This document shows positions 31,710 to 39,043 of a stretch of DNA of 39,043 nt, piece by piece (positions within the stretch are counted from its first letter, which is position 1; every line of letters starts with the position of its first letter). The notes below the pieces were generated by a model. The model ran no database searches and was not told where the DNA came from. It worked only from the letters and a program-made list of their open reading frames with translations. The stretch is from Lysobacterales bacterium (GTDB taxonomy: Bacteria; Pseudomonadota; Gammaproteobacteria; Xanthomonadales; Marinicellaceae): NCBI GenBank assembly GCA_020442665.1, contig JAGRJP010000043.1, forward strand, positions 1 through 39,043. The letters run 5' to 3'. The position numbers were made by a program, and so were the translations under genes.

Positions 31710-33863
31710 TTAAATTAAAATCGATTTGTTAATTGAATTGACGCAATCTCCACCGGAGTGTATCGATTGTTCAAGTACCTGATTCATCATTATCAAGAAG
31801 TCATCCAGTTGGCTTTTATAAGGGTCAACTGATACAACACCAATTGAGATTGAAGGATGAAAAATTGAATAAACATTATCGCCTGAGGATACAATTTGCA
31901 TGGTTGCAACTTTAGACTTGATATCTTCTGCAAACTGAACAGTTTCATAGTGAGAATTTAATTCATTGATGAGAGCAAACTTGTTACCACCTATTCTTGC
32001 TATACAAACATATTCGCTAATTTCTAATAATTTCTTACTTAATTGAGCTAGTAAATTATCACCAAAAATTTCTCCTCTTTGCGAATTGATTCCTCTAAAA
32101 TCATCAATTGCTAAAACTATAATTGACAAGGCTTGATAATTGTTCTTTTTCTCTTGCCAAATTTGACTCAGTTTGCGATTAAAGGTTTCTCTGTTATCAA
32201 AGCCAGTCAGATAATCTTTTGTTTGTAAGTCTTTTAGTTGCATTGTTGCATGCTGGTAAAGTTCATCTTTCGACGAAAGTGAATCATGGAGGTTTTGCTT
32301 TACGAGCTTTATTTCTTTATTGGTGTCTTCGATTGATTGGTATATGGTTCTTAATTCCTGAGGCAATATTTCCACATCAGTATTAGATAACACATTTTCA
32401 TATAAGCCAATATTTTTAATAACATTCGAGATATCGTTTAATCTTGCAGTCCAATATTTGCTCATAATCACAGAAACAATTTCTGCTAAAATCACAATAA
32501 AAATCACAATTATTGAAAATAGAGTTATATAACGAGTTATTTTTCCAATAAAATACTCATCATGCTCAATTAGTACTAATCTCCAACCCCAGTCTAATTT
32601 TTCATCCCAGTAAAAATAATTTTTATCGTCTCCAAGGTTTATACGAGTCAAATCATTTTCTTTATTCTGCTTCCCAATTCGAGTGAAAGAAAACGGCTCT
32701 AATGTTTTAAGCTTTAATGTATCAGATGCAAACAAAATATTATTATTTTGATCCAACAAAATACCTTTATTAATGGATGATTTATTAAGATGTCTTTTTA
32801 TTTCTGGTATTTTATCCAAAAGAATAGAACCATGTATAATGCCAACTTTATGATCCCCGCCAATGCTTGGGATAGAGTGACTGATTACAGCAATATTATT
32901 AGTACCAATTCCCCTTCCTTTGAAGCCATTAGATATATAGGCTGTATCTGTTTTCATGGCCTCTTTAAAATATGCACGATCGTCAATTGAGGCTAGATTC
33001 TCTTTTGCTATATTTGTTAGATACTCTGGTTTTGATATATTAAGTAAATTTCCTGACTCGTCAGATACAACTAATATATTAAAAAAATTTAACCTATTCT
33101 GCGAATTTTCAAGAAAGCTCTTTCTTTCCTGGGGGTTATCCCACAAATAAGTCAATCCATTCGCTATTTCACTGATGGCCATCATATTAGCAGTTATTTT
33201 AATATTGAGTTCATTTTTAATATCATTATATAATGCCAATCGTTGATTTTTTTGATCTCTGCATGCTTCATTTATCTCAATTTTTAACAAGACACCTGAT
33301 GTGATTAGTGTTATAAATAAAAAAATAATTGATAAATGAAGTGCATAAGTTTTCTGTAATGTAATATTCAAAATGTTTTTATCGCTAGCTATATAATCAT
33401 GCCCCCAACGATTTGATATAATAATAGACGCAAATACGACATTTATTAGTGCAATAAAAATTAATTGAATATAGAAAAGGTGGTTTTGATTCTCAAATAA
33501 GTTATCAACACTTCTTCCCAGAATCATGCTGAGTGGAATACCAATTAAAAACCAGAAAATTAATGTGCTTACTAACAGATTTGAGATGTATTTTCTGTAA
33601 ATATAACTAATACATAAAGCATTGAGAGTGTATAGGAAAAACAACCAATATTCCCAGTTACTATCAATAAGTGTGATACTGGATATTACTCCTACTAAAA
33701 ATGTAGATTTTACATCTCTGTAAACAGCAATGATGTAAACCAGAGTTGAGGCTAAAACCAGGTTGATTTCATAGAGAAAAAAGTTTACTTTCAGCAGATT
33801 CAGAATTGCTCCGAACACGCCTATTATAATCAATTTAAAGAAAACATTCCTTTTAATTGCCAT
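31710..33863 (-). CDS. Membrane sensor with Cache domain and degenerate GGDEF domain
   Basis: A 717-residue protein; ATG 33863 (MAIKRNVFF) has the strong AGAAGAGAG site, while the longer frame would start at TTG. Residues 1-200 hold six or so membrane helices resembling a MASE-type sensor. A periplasmic Cache-like domain follows (about 210-440, with DDRAYFKEAM and the ligand-pocket-type FYWDEKLDWGWRL), then one more helix, a linker helix and a GGDEF domain from about 550 (KDYLTGFDNRETFNRKL). The signature GG(D/E)EF is replaced by GGNKF (about 625-629), and the metal-binding motif reads LAIDDFRGIN. Loss of the acidic pair should abolish diguanylate cyclase activity; a GTP or c-di-GMP sensing role is inference. 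No EAL domain is present. Confidence 0.88.
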   Translation of the reverse strand: MAIKRNVFFKLIIIGVFGAILNLLKVNFFLYEINLVLASTLVYIIAVYRDVKSTFLVGVISSITLIDSNWEYWLFFLYTLNALCISYIYRKYISNLLVSTLIFWFLIGIPLSMILGRSVDNLFENQNHLFYIQLIFIALINVVFASIIISNRWGHDYIASDKNILNITLQKTYALHLSIIFLFITLITSGVLLKIEINEACRDQKNQRLALYNDIKNELNIKITANMMAISEIANGLTYLWDNPQERKSFLENSQNRLNFFNILVVSDESGNLLNISKPEYLTNIAKENLASIDDRAYFKEAMKTDTAYISNGFKGRGIGTNNIAVISHSIPSIGGDHKVGIIHGSILLDKIPEIKRHLNKSSINKGILLDQNNNILFASDTLKLKTLEPFSFTRIGKQNKENDLTRINLGDDKNYFYWDEKLDWGWRLVLIEHDEYFIGKITRYITLFSIIVIFIVILAEIVSVIMSKYWTARLNDISNVIKNIGLYENVLSNTDVEILPQELRTIYQSIEDTNKEIKLVKQNLHDSLSSKDELYQHATMQLKDLQTKDYLTGFDNRETFNRKLSQIWQEKKNNYQALSIIVLAIDDFRGINSQRGEIFGDNLLAQLSKKLLEISEYVCIARIGGNKFALINELNSHYETVQFAEDIKSKVATMQIVSSGDNVYSIFHPSISIGVVSVDPYKSQLDDFLIMMNQVLEQSIHSGGDCVNSINKSILI

Positions 33864-34038
33864 CTCTCTTCTTCCAACCAACCTCGATTTGAATAATACA
33901 TCGATTAAAGAGGGAATTCAACCCAGATGAAAATCGAAACATAAATTAAACCTTGAGAAATAAATAAGAAATATCTATCTAGCTTTTAGAGACCAAAAAT
34001 GGGATAATGGCGAGTTTTGAAATATTTTGGATATCTAA

Positions 34039-35559
34039 ATGAAATTTCTTGATGAATTAGGCGTAAATAAAACCAATCTGGGCTCTTGTTTTGGACACAA
34101 TGACTGGATAGAAAATAAAGACTCCGGATTGATTGAATCATACAACCCTGCTACAGGTGAACTAATTGGTTCTGTGTATTCAGCCAGTGAAGCAGATTAT
34201 GAAAAAGTTGTAACAGAGGCTCAACACGTCTTTAAAGAATGGCGTACAACCCCTGCACCCAAAAGAGGTGAAGCTGTTCGAGTGATTGGCGATGCACTTC
34301 GTAAACACAAAGATGCACTCGGTTCTTTGGTCGCGGCAGAAATGGGCAAAATTAAATCTGAAGGTGATGGCGAAGTTCAGGAAATGATAGATATGGCTGA
34401 TTTGGCAGTGGGAATGTCCAGACAGCTATATGGAAAAACCATGCACTCTGAACGCCCCGGGCACAGAATGTATGAACAATGGCATCCACTCGGAGTTGTT
34501 GGAATTATTTCAGCATTTAACTTCCCGGTAGCTGTTTGGTCTTGGAATGCTTTTGTAGCGGCTGTTTGTGGAAATGTTAGTATCTGGAAGCCCTCCCCTA
34601 AAGTTCCATTGTGCTCCATTGCTGTTCAAAACATTTGTAATAAAGCACTCGAAGAAGCCGGCTTTCCTCCAATTTTTATGCTTTTCAATGATGGTTCTAA
34701 TGAGCTGGCACAAAAATTTGTTGACGATTCTCGAATCAATTTAATTTCGTTTACTGGCTCTTGTCACGTTGGAAAACGGGTTGGAGTACAAGTAGCTAAA
34801 CGTATGGGTAGAAGTTTGTTGGAATTAGGTGGCAACAATGCACTTATCGTTGATAAATCAGCTGATTTAAAACTGGCCATTCCTGCAATTGTTTTTGGAG
34901 CCGTTGGTACAGCCGGTCAGCGTTGTACAACGACTCGCCGTTTGTTTTTGCATGAAGACATTGCTGATGAAGTGACTGAAAAATTGGTTAATGCATATAA
35001 ACAAGTCAAAATTGGCAATCCATTAAATACAGATACGTTAATGGGGCCGTTAATTGATGAAACCTCAGTGAACACATTTTTGAATGCGGTTCAAAAAGCA
35101 AAGGATTCAGGTGGTGAAGTTCTAACAGGTGGAACTAGAGTCGATGGCGAAGGTCACTTTGTTACGCCTTGTATCATCAGGGCACAAGCCGATTGGCAAA
35201 TTGTTAAAGATGAAACGTTTGCTCCAATTCTTTATGTTATGACATTCTCTGATATTGATAAAGTGATCGAAGAGCAAAATGACGTGGTTCAGGGTTTATC
35301 TTCAGCATTATTTACCAATGATTTGCGTCATGAAGAGAAATTCTTATCTTCGTTTGGTAGTGATTGCGGAATTGCGAACATTAATATTGGTACCAGTGGT
35401 GCTGAAATTGGAGGAGCCTTTGGTGGAGAAAAAGAAACCGGAGGTGGCAGAGAAGCCGGTTCTGACTCATGGAAAGCGTACATGCGTCGTCAAACCAACA
35501 CAATCAATTATTCTACTGAATTGCCGTTAGCACAAGGCATTAAGTTTAACCTTGATTAA
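34039..35559 (+). CDS. Aldehyde dehydrogenase, ALDH7 (aminoadipic semialdehyde/P6C) type
   Basis: A 506-residue NAD-dependent aldehyde dehydrogenase. The subfamily is indicated by [17 protein letters not shown] with the catalytic Cys near residue 300, by [13 protein letters not shown] with the catalytic Glu near 264, and by [18 protein letters not shown]. These match antiquitin/ALDH7A1 and bacterial AmaB, which oxidise alpha-aminoadipic semialdehyde (piperideine-6-carboxylate) in lysine degradation. No other lysine-catabolic gene is adjacent, so the physiological substrate is uncertain. The start lacks a good Shine-Dalgarno sequence, and the gene ends 15 nt before an intrinsic terminator. Confidence 0.9.
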   Translation: MKFLDELGVNKTNLGSCFGHNDWIENKDSGLIESYNPATGELIGSVYSASEADYEKVVTEAQHVFKEWRTTPAPKRGEAVRVIGDALRKHKDALGSLVAAEMGKIKSEGDGEVQEMIDMADLAVGMSRQLYGKTMHSERPGHRMYEQWHPLGVVGIISAFNFPVAVWSWNAFVAAVCGNVSIWKPSPKVPLCSIAVQNICNKALEEAGFPPIFMLFNDGSNELAQKFVDDSRINLISFTGSCHVGKRVGVQVAKRMGRSLLELGGNNALIVDKSADLKLAIPAIVFGAVGTAGQRCTTTRRLFLHEDIADEVTEKLVNAYKQVKIGNPLNTDTLMGPLIDETSVNTFLNAVQKAKDSGGEVLTGGTRVDGEGHFVTPCIIRAQADWQIVKDETFAPILYVMTFSDIDKVIEEQNDVVQGLSSALFTNDLRHEEKFLSSFGSDCGIANINIGTSGAEIGGAFGGEKETGGGREAGSDSWKAYMRRQTNTINYSTELPLAQGIKFNLD

Positions 35560-35574
35560 ATTATTCATGCAAAC

Positions 35575-35600
35575 GGGGAAACATACCGTTTCCCCTTTTT
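35575..35600 (+). terminator. Intrinsic terminator just before pyrD
   Basis: GGGGAAAC and GTTTCCCC form a perfect 8-bp stem with loop ATACC, followed by five T (35596-35600). It begins 15 nt after the aldehyde dehydrogenase stop and its T-run ends 8 nt before the pyrD ATG. It certainly looks like a terminator for the upstream gene, but its closeness to pyrD leaves almost no room for a pyrD promoter downstream of it. Confidence 0.88.
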
Positions 35601-35608
35601 GATTGATT

Positions 35609-36622
35609 ATGTTCGAATATCTCGGAAGAAAGTTTTTACAGCAGTTGCCATCAGAGTTGGCTCATGACTTGAGTATCAAGTTGTTAGGCAGTCCATTGTC
35701 TTTTATTGCTTGTCAAAAAACCATTGAGAATCCTGTAGAGCTTTTCGGTTTGAAATTTATTAATCCTGTAGGCCTTGCGGCAGGCTTTGATAAAAATGCG
35801 GACGCGGTCAGTGGATTATCTAAATTTGGGTTTGGTTTTCTTGAGTTTGGAACAGTGACGCCAAAACCTCAACCGGGCAATCCCAAACCAAGATTATTCA
35901 GATTGCCAAAAAATCAGGCAATTATTAATCGCATGGGATTCAACAACAAAGGTGTGGATTATTTAGTCAAACAGCTTAAGAAAAATCGACCTGATGCCGT
36001 TTTGGGAATAAATATTGGTAAAAATAAAGACACTCCGAATGAATCAGCTGTTGAAGATTATTTATATTGCTTTGATAAGGTTTGTTTGCTTGCTGACTAT
36101 GTAACAATCAATATTTCTTCACCGAATACTGCTGATTTACGTCAATTACAAGAGACAGAAAGGCTTTCACAACTATTGCTGAAACTTAAAAAAGCACAAA
36201 GTGATAACCAGAAAAAGCATAATAAATGTACACCTATTTTGGTTAAAATCGCTCCGGATCAAGACAAACAAAGCACTATTTCAATAGCTGAAATAGTTAA
36301 AAATTCAGGAATGGATGGAATTATATGTACAAATACAACGGTTTCACGCGAAAGTCTTCTTGATGAAAGTGATATCGAACAGACAGGTGGGTTAAGTGGT
36401 AAACCTGTTTTATTGAAGTCCAATGAAGTGATTCGAGTCGTTCGTTCGACAGTTGGTCCGGATTTCCCAATTATTGGTGTTGGCGGAATTTTGACAGAAG
36501 AGGATGCAATGAGTAAAATACACGCAGGTGCAAATCTACTGCAAATTTATACCGGCCTGATATACAAAGGACCTGAATTAATCAAGAATATTAATAAGAG
36601 AATCTTGTCAGAAAAGAATTAA
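35609..36622 (+). CDS. pyrD: Dihydroorotate dehydrogenase (quinone), class 2
   Basis: PyrD oxidises dihydroorotate to orotate and passes electrons to the quinone pool at the inner membrane. The start ATG 35609 gives 337 residues beginning with the membrane-associating helix MFEYLGRKFLQQLPSELAHD typical of class 2. Further motifs are NPVGLAAGFDKNADA, GFGFLEFGTVTPKPQPGNPKPRLFR, NRMGFNNKG, INISSPNT with the catalytic serine, and GVGGILTEEDAMSKIHAGA for FMN binding. No Shine-Dalgarno sequence is seen between the terminator and the ATG. murB follows after 4 nt. Confidence 0.96.
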   Translation: MFEYLGRKFLQQLPSELAHDLSIKLLGSPLSFIACQKTIENPVELFGLKFINPVGLAAGFDKNADAVSGLSKFGFGFLEFGTVTPKPQPGNPKPRLFRLPKNQAIINRMGFNNKGVDYLVKQLKKNRPDAVLGINIGKNKDTPNESAVEDYLYCFDKVCLLADYVTINISSPNTADLRQLQETERLSQLLLKLKKAQSDNQKKHNKCTPILVKIAPDQDKQSTISIAEIVKNSGMDGIICTNTTVSRESLLDESDIEQTGGLSGKPVLLKSNEVIRVVRSTVGPDFPIIGVGGILTEEDAMSKIHAGANLLQIYTGLIYKGPELIKNINKRILSEKN

Positions 36623-36626
36623 TTAC

Positions 36627-37622
36627 ATGAAAGTAAAAGAAAATTTTAACCTAAAAAAACATAATACATTAGCTTTAGACTGTTTTTGCGACCAATTCAT
36701 TTTGGTTGAGAATCTTCATGATGTAGAGCAAATCGTTCCATTTGTTGGCAAGCAAGGTATTTTTGTTCTGGGTTCAGGAAGCAATATCGTTCTGACAAAA
36801 AATATTGAAAAGCCGGTAGTTCATCTGACTTCCAGATTTCATGCCAGAGTCGCAGATGGTATTACTGTCGCCTGGGCAGGCTCAAAATGGAATGATTTAG
36901 TGATGTGGGCTGCAAAAAAAGGGCTTGGCGGTATTGAAAACCTTGCTGCTATTCCGGGAACTGTCGGTGGAGCTCCTGAACAGAACATTGGCGCTTATGG
37001 TGTTGAGGTTAAAGATACAATTGTTTGGGTTGAAGTTTTTAACTATCGCACCAATGTTTTTCAAAGACTCAGTAATGCAGAGTGTCGATTTATGTATCGA
37101 AGCAGTATTTTCAGAGAAACTGAGAATCCTTGGATTATCACCAGAGTCGCTTTTGAACTCAGACCAAATTCAGAGAAGAATTTATCCTATGATGGTATTA
37201 AAGCCGAATTAAAATCGAAGGACATTCTTGATCCTTCCTATCTTGATATTGCAAATGCAGTTTCAGCCATTAGACAAAGGAAGTTACCGGACTATACAGA
37301 ACTGCCAAATGTTGGAAGTTTTTACAAAAATCCAATTATTGATGAAAAGCAATATAAGAAGTTATCAAGAAAATATGATGATATTGTCGCCTATCCTCTT
37401 GAAAACAATCACTTTAGGTTAAGCGCAGCTTGGCTATTAGAAAAATGTGGTTTTAAAGGTCATCGCATGCATGAATGCGGTTTTTCTGATAAACACGCTC
37501 TGGTTTTGGTTAATTATGGTAATGCTACAGGCAGAGAAATCATCAGTCTGAGCAAAGAAGCTATTCGCTCTGTCAATCAAAAATTCAAAATCAAATTGAA
37601 AGTCGAGCCGCAGGTTTTATAA
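36627..37622 (+). CDS. murB: UDP-N-acetylenolpyruvoylglucosamine reductase MurB
   Basis: MurB reduces enolpyruvyl-UDP-GlcNAc to UDP-MurNAc for peptidoglycan synthesis. The 331-residue protein is of type I. FAD-binding segments are NTLALDC, VLGSGSNIVL and GGIENLAAIPGTVGGAPEQNIGAYG; the substrate and catalytic parts are ECRFMYRSSIFRE, NVGSFYKNP with the proton-donating Ser, and the final VEPQVL carrying the conserved Glu. The type I Tyr insert region FKGHRMHECGFSDKHALVLVN is present. It is coupled to pyrD through a 4-nt gap. Confidence 0.96.
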   Translation: MKVKENFNLKKHNTLALDCFCDQFILVENLHDVEQIVPFVGKQGIFVLGSGSNIVLTKNIEKPVVHLTSRFHARVADGITVAWAGSKWNDLVMWAAKKGLGGIENLAAIPGTVGGAPEQNIGAYGVEVKDTIVWVEVFNYRTNVFQRLSNAECRFMYRSSIFRETENPWIITRVAFELRPNSEKNLSYDGIKAELKSKDILDPSYLDIANAVSAIRQRKLPDYTELPNVGSFYKNPIIDEKQYKKLSRKYDDIVAYPLENNHFRLSAAWLLEKCGFKGHRMHECGFSDKHALVLVNYGNATGREIISLSKEAIRSVNQKFKIKLKVEPQVL

Positions 37623-37645
37623 GTCCATAATCAATTGTAATTTCA

Positions 37646-38302
37646 CTAGCTTTGGAGGATAAAGCATCTTTCAACAAGGAAATCACAGCCCTGTTCCCGA
37701 AATTTTGGCTCATCTTCAATAATGTCAATTTCTTCAAGCAAGTTAATTTTGAAATAATCCTGATAAAAGTGATTCACTTTATCAATTGTTGTAGAGAATG
37801 GCGGACCAATTGGCCCTCTTTTCTTCTCGAACTCTAATGTAATCAACAAAGTTTTTACACTTTCATTAAATAACTCATACATTTTCTTAGTATATTTTTT
37901 TGCGATATCATCCGGTAATGCAATAAATGCAGCCCGATCATAAACAGCTTTCGTATCTTTTATCATTTCAGCATTCAAATTAAAAAAGTCACCTTGATAA
38001 ATCCGAATATTTTGATAGTCATAACGAATGAACTTTTCTTCAGAAGTTTTAGTAAAAGTTAATTGATTCTCTGCAAAGAATTGCTCAACCGCCAACTCGC
38101 TAAATTCCACACCAACAACTTTAAAACCCAAGTTATTCAACCAAAGCATATCAATGCTTTTTCCACAAAGAGGAACAAATACCGTATTGCCATTTTGTAG
38201 AAATAAGGAATCAAGATGCTTTATCAATAATGGATGAACTGATTTCTTATGAAACCCTGTTTGATTATTTTGCCACTTTTCCAGCCAAAACTCTTTTTGC
38301 AT
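37646..38302 (-). CDS. tpm: Thiopurine S-methyltransferase family protein
   Basis: A 218-residue SAM-dependent methyltransferase. The family motifs are MQKEFWLEKWQNNQTGFHK at the N-terminus, FVPLCGKSIDMLWLNNLGFKVVGVE for the SAM site, and AVYDRAAFIALP. Bacterial members of the TPMT family methylate selenium and tellurium compounds or thiols; the natural substrate is usually unclear. The gene is convergent with murB (23 nt) and divergent from pgsA (48 nt). Confidence 0.92.
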   Translation of the reverse strand: MQKEFWLEKWQNNQTGFHKKSVHPLLIKHLDSLFLQNGNTVFVPLCGKSIDMLWLNNLGFKVVGVEFSELAVEQFFAENQLTFTKTSEEKFIRYDYQNIRIYQGDFFNLNAEMIKDTKAVYDRAAFIALPDDIAKKYTKKMYELFNESVKTLLITLEFEKKRGPIGPPFSTTIDKVNHFYQDYFKINLLEEIDIIEDEPKFREQGCDFLVERCFILQS

Positions 38303-38350
38303 TTTTATATGTTTCCGCTATTGAATTAAATAGTTTGCTCGTATATTCTA

Positions 38351-38938
38351 ATGCCTATTAAAAAACAGAACCATAAAGTGACAAAAAACTTACCAAATAT
38401 TTTAACCGTTTCCAGAGTCGCTCTCATACCGGTGATGATATTGTTTTTTTATTTGCCTTTTGAATGGAATCGGACTGCAGCTTGTACCGTATTTTTCTTT
38501 GCTTCAATCACAGATTTCTTTGACGGATATTTTGCCAGAAAGCATAAAACATATTCTCGATTTGGAGCATTTTTAGATCCTGTTGCTGATAAAATTACAG
38601 TCACAACAGCTTTAGTCATTCTTTTACAGGACCATCCCACGATATTAATGATGATTGCCACAGCAGTTATTATTGGTCGGGAAATCACGATTTCAGCACT
38701 TAGAGAATGGATGGCTGAATTAGGTGAAAGAACAGCTGTCAATGTGGCATTCATCGGCAAGGTGAAAACCTTGTTTCAGATGTTCGCAATCGGTTTTTTA
38801 CTCTATGAAAGAGACCTGTGGGGCTTGCCGGTTTATACCATTGGACTGACTCTTTTATACATTGCAGCGGCTTTAACTTTATGGTCAATGTATGTTTATT
38901 TGAGAGCAGCCTGGCCAATGATGAAAGAGACAATATAG
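38351..38938 (+). CDS. pgsA: CDP-diacylglycerol-glycerol-3-phosphate 3-phosphatidyltransferase
   Basis: PgsA makes phosphatidylglycerol phosphate, the committed step to phosphatidylglycerol and cardiolipin, in the inner membrane. The 195 residues show NLPNILTVSRVALIPVMI at the N-terminus and the CDP-alcohol phosphatidyltransferase signature DG-x2-AR-x8-G-x3-D-x3-D as DGYFARKHKTYSRFGAFLDPVAD (split here as DGYFAR, RFGAF and LDPVAD). About five membrane helices follow. About 12 residues more than E. coli PgsA are present at the N-terminus. A tRNA-Gly follows, as with pgsA-glyW in E. coli. Confidence 0.95.
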   Translation: MPIKKQNHKVTKNLPNILTVSRVALIPVMILFFYLPFEWNRTAACTVFFFASITDFFDGYFARKHKTYSRFGAFLDPVADKITVTTALVILLQDHPTILMMIATAVIIGREITISALREWMAELGERTAVNVAFIGKVKTLFQMFAIGFLLYERDLWGLPVYTIGLTLLYIAAALTLWSMYVYLRAAWPMMKETI

Positions 38939-38984
38939 ATTCTCAAATAAAGTCAAAATAAACACTTTTTTTGAAACTTAATTG

Positions 38985-39012
38985 TTGACAAATCAACTTC
39001 TCAATATAAAAT
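38985..39012 (+). promoter_or_regulatory. Promoter of the tRNA-Gly
   Basis: A perfect TTGACA (38985-38990) is followed after 16 nt by TAAAAT (39007-39012); the alternative -10 TATAAA at 39005 has a shorter spacing of 14. Transcription would start about 8 nt before the tRNA. This is the strongest -35 match in the window besides that of fadI. Confidence 0.7.
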
Positions 39013-39026
39013 GTGCAAACTCTTTT

Positions 39027-39043
39027 GCGGGAATAGCTCAGTT
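39027..39043 (+). tRNA. tRNA-Gly, 5' end only
   Basis: GCGGGAATAGCTCAGTT is the first 17 nt of a tRNA: a GCGGGAA acceptor strand, the TA spacer, then the D-arm GCTCAGTT. The GCGGGAATAGCTCAG start is typical of bacterial tRNA-Gly(GCC), and pgsA-tRNA-Gly is a known gene order. The anticodon is beyond the window edge, so the identity rests on the acceptor stem and synteny. Confidence 0.85.

Overview
The window is a 39 kb AT-rich chromosomal segment from a gammaproteobacterium. The evidence is the gene order thrS-infC-rpmI-rplT-pheS-pheT-ihfA-merR, the pgsA gene followed by a tRNA-Gly (as in E. coli pgsA-glyW), the FadI/FadJ-type beta-oxidation pair, and an infC gene that appears to start at AUU. 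The base composition and protein character would fit a marine lineage such as Marinicella, but that is only an impression. Almost everything is housekeeping; the one clearly accessory insertion is a single cassette between aroE and a paaY-like gene.

Layout. 1-1324 (minus): cytochrome c maturation, ccmE-ccmF, with ccmF running off the left edge. 1325-3851 (plus): a palindrome-bearing promoter region, a VOC-family protein, hemB and aroE. 4002-5353: an integron-like gene cassette with a phospholipase D-like protein as sole cargo and an attC-like site behind it. 5406-11818: acyl-CoA metabolism, comprising paaY (minus), paaG-paaH (plus) and fadI-fadJ (minus). 11959-18053: a phosphate-starvation operon with a Pho box, pstS-pstC-pstA-pstB-phoU-phoB; phoR is not in the window. 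18071-20512: a small lipoprotein, a GNAT acetyltransferase, a DUF1244 protein, folD and an unknown membrane protein. 20513-20761: two kinds of repeat. 20762-29435 (minus): kbl, then the translation operon (transcribed thrS to merR). 29479-29613: a leader region of thrS carrying a possible Thr-rich leader peptide and terminator. 29647-33863: hslR (plus), a FadL-type outer membrane protein and a diguanylate-cyclase-like sensor with a broken GGDEF motif. 34039-39043: an ALDH7-type aldehyde dehydrogenase, pyrD, murB, a TPMT-type methyltransferase (minus), pgsA and the first bases of a tRNA-Gly.

How the genes work together. FadL, FadI, FadJ and the PaaG/PaaH pair cover uptake and beta-oxidation-type breakdown of acyl-CoAs; PaaY, PaaG and PaaH suggest part of a phenylacetate route, but its ring-attacking genes are absent here. 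The pst-phoU-phoB operon probably forms a self-amplifying phosphate response through its Pho box. The translation operon couples tRNA charging, initiation and ribosome assembly, and several possible RNA switches lie at its start and inside it.

Most worth following up are the cassette with its attC-like site, the Thr-Thr-Thr leader peptide before thrS, the intrinsic terminators immediately before pyrD and pheS, the lysine-rich tail on FadI, and the degenerate GGDEF protein. No CRISPR array, prophage, insertion sequence or integrase gene was seen.
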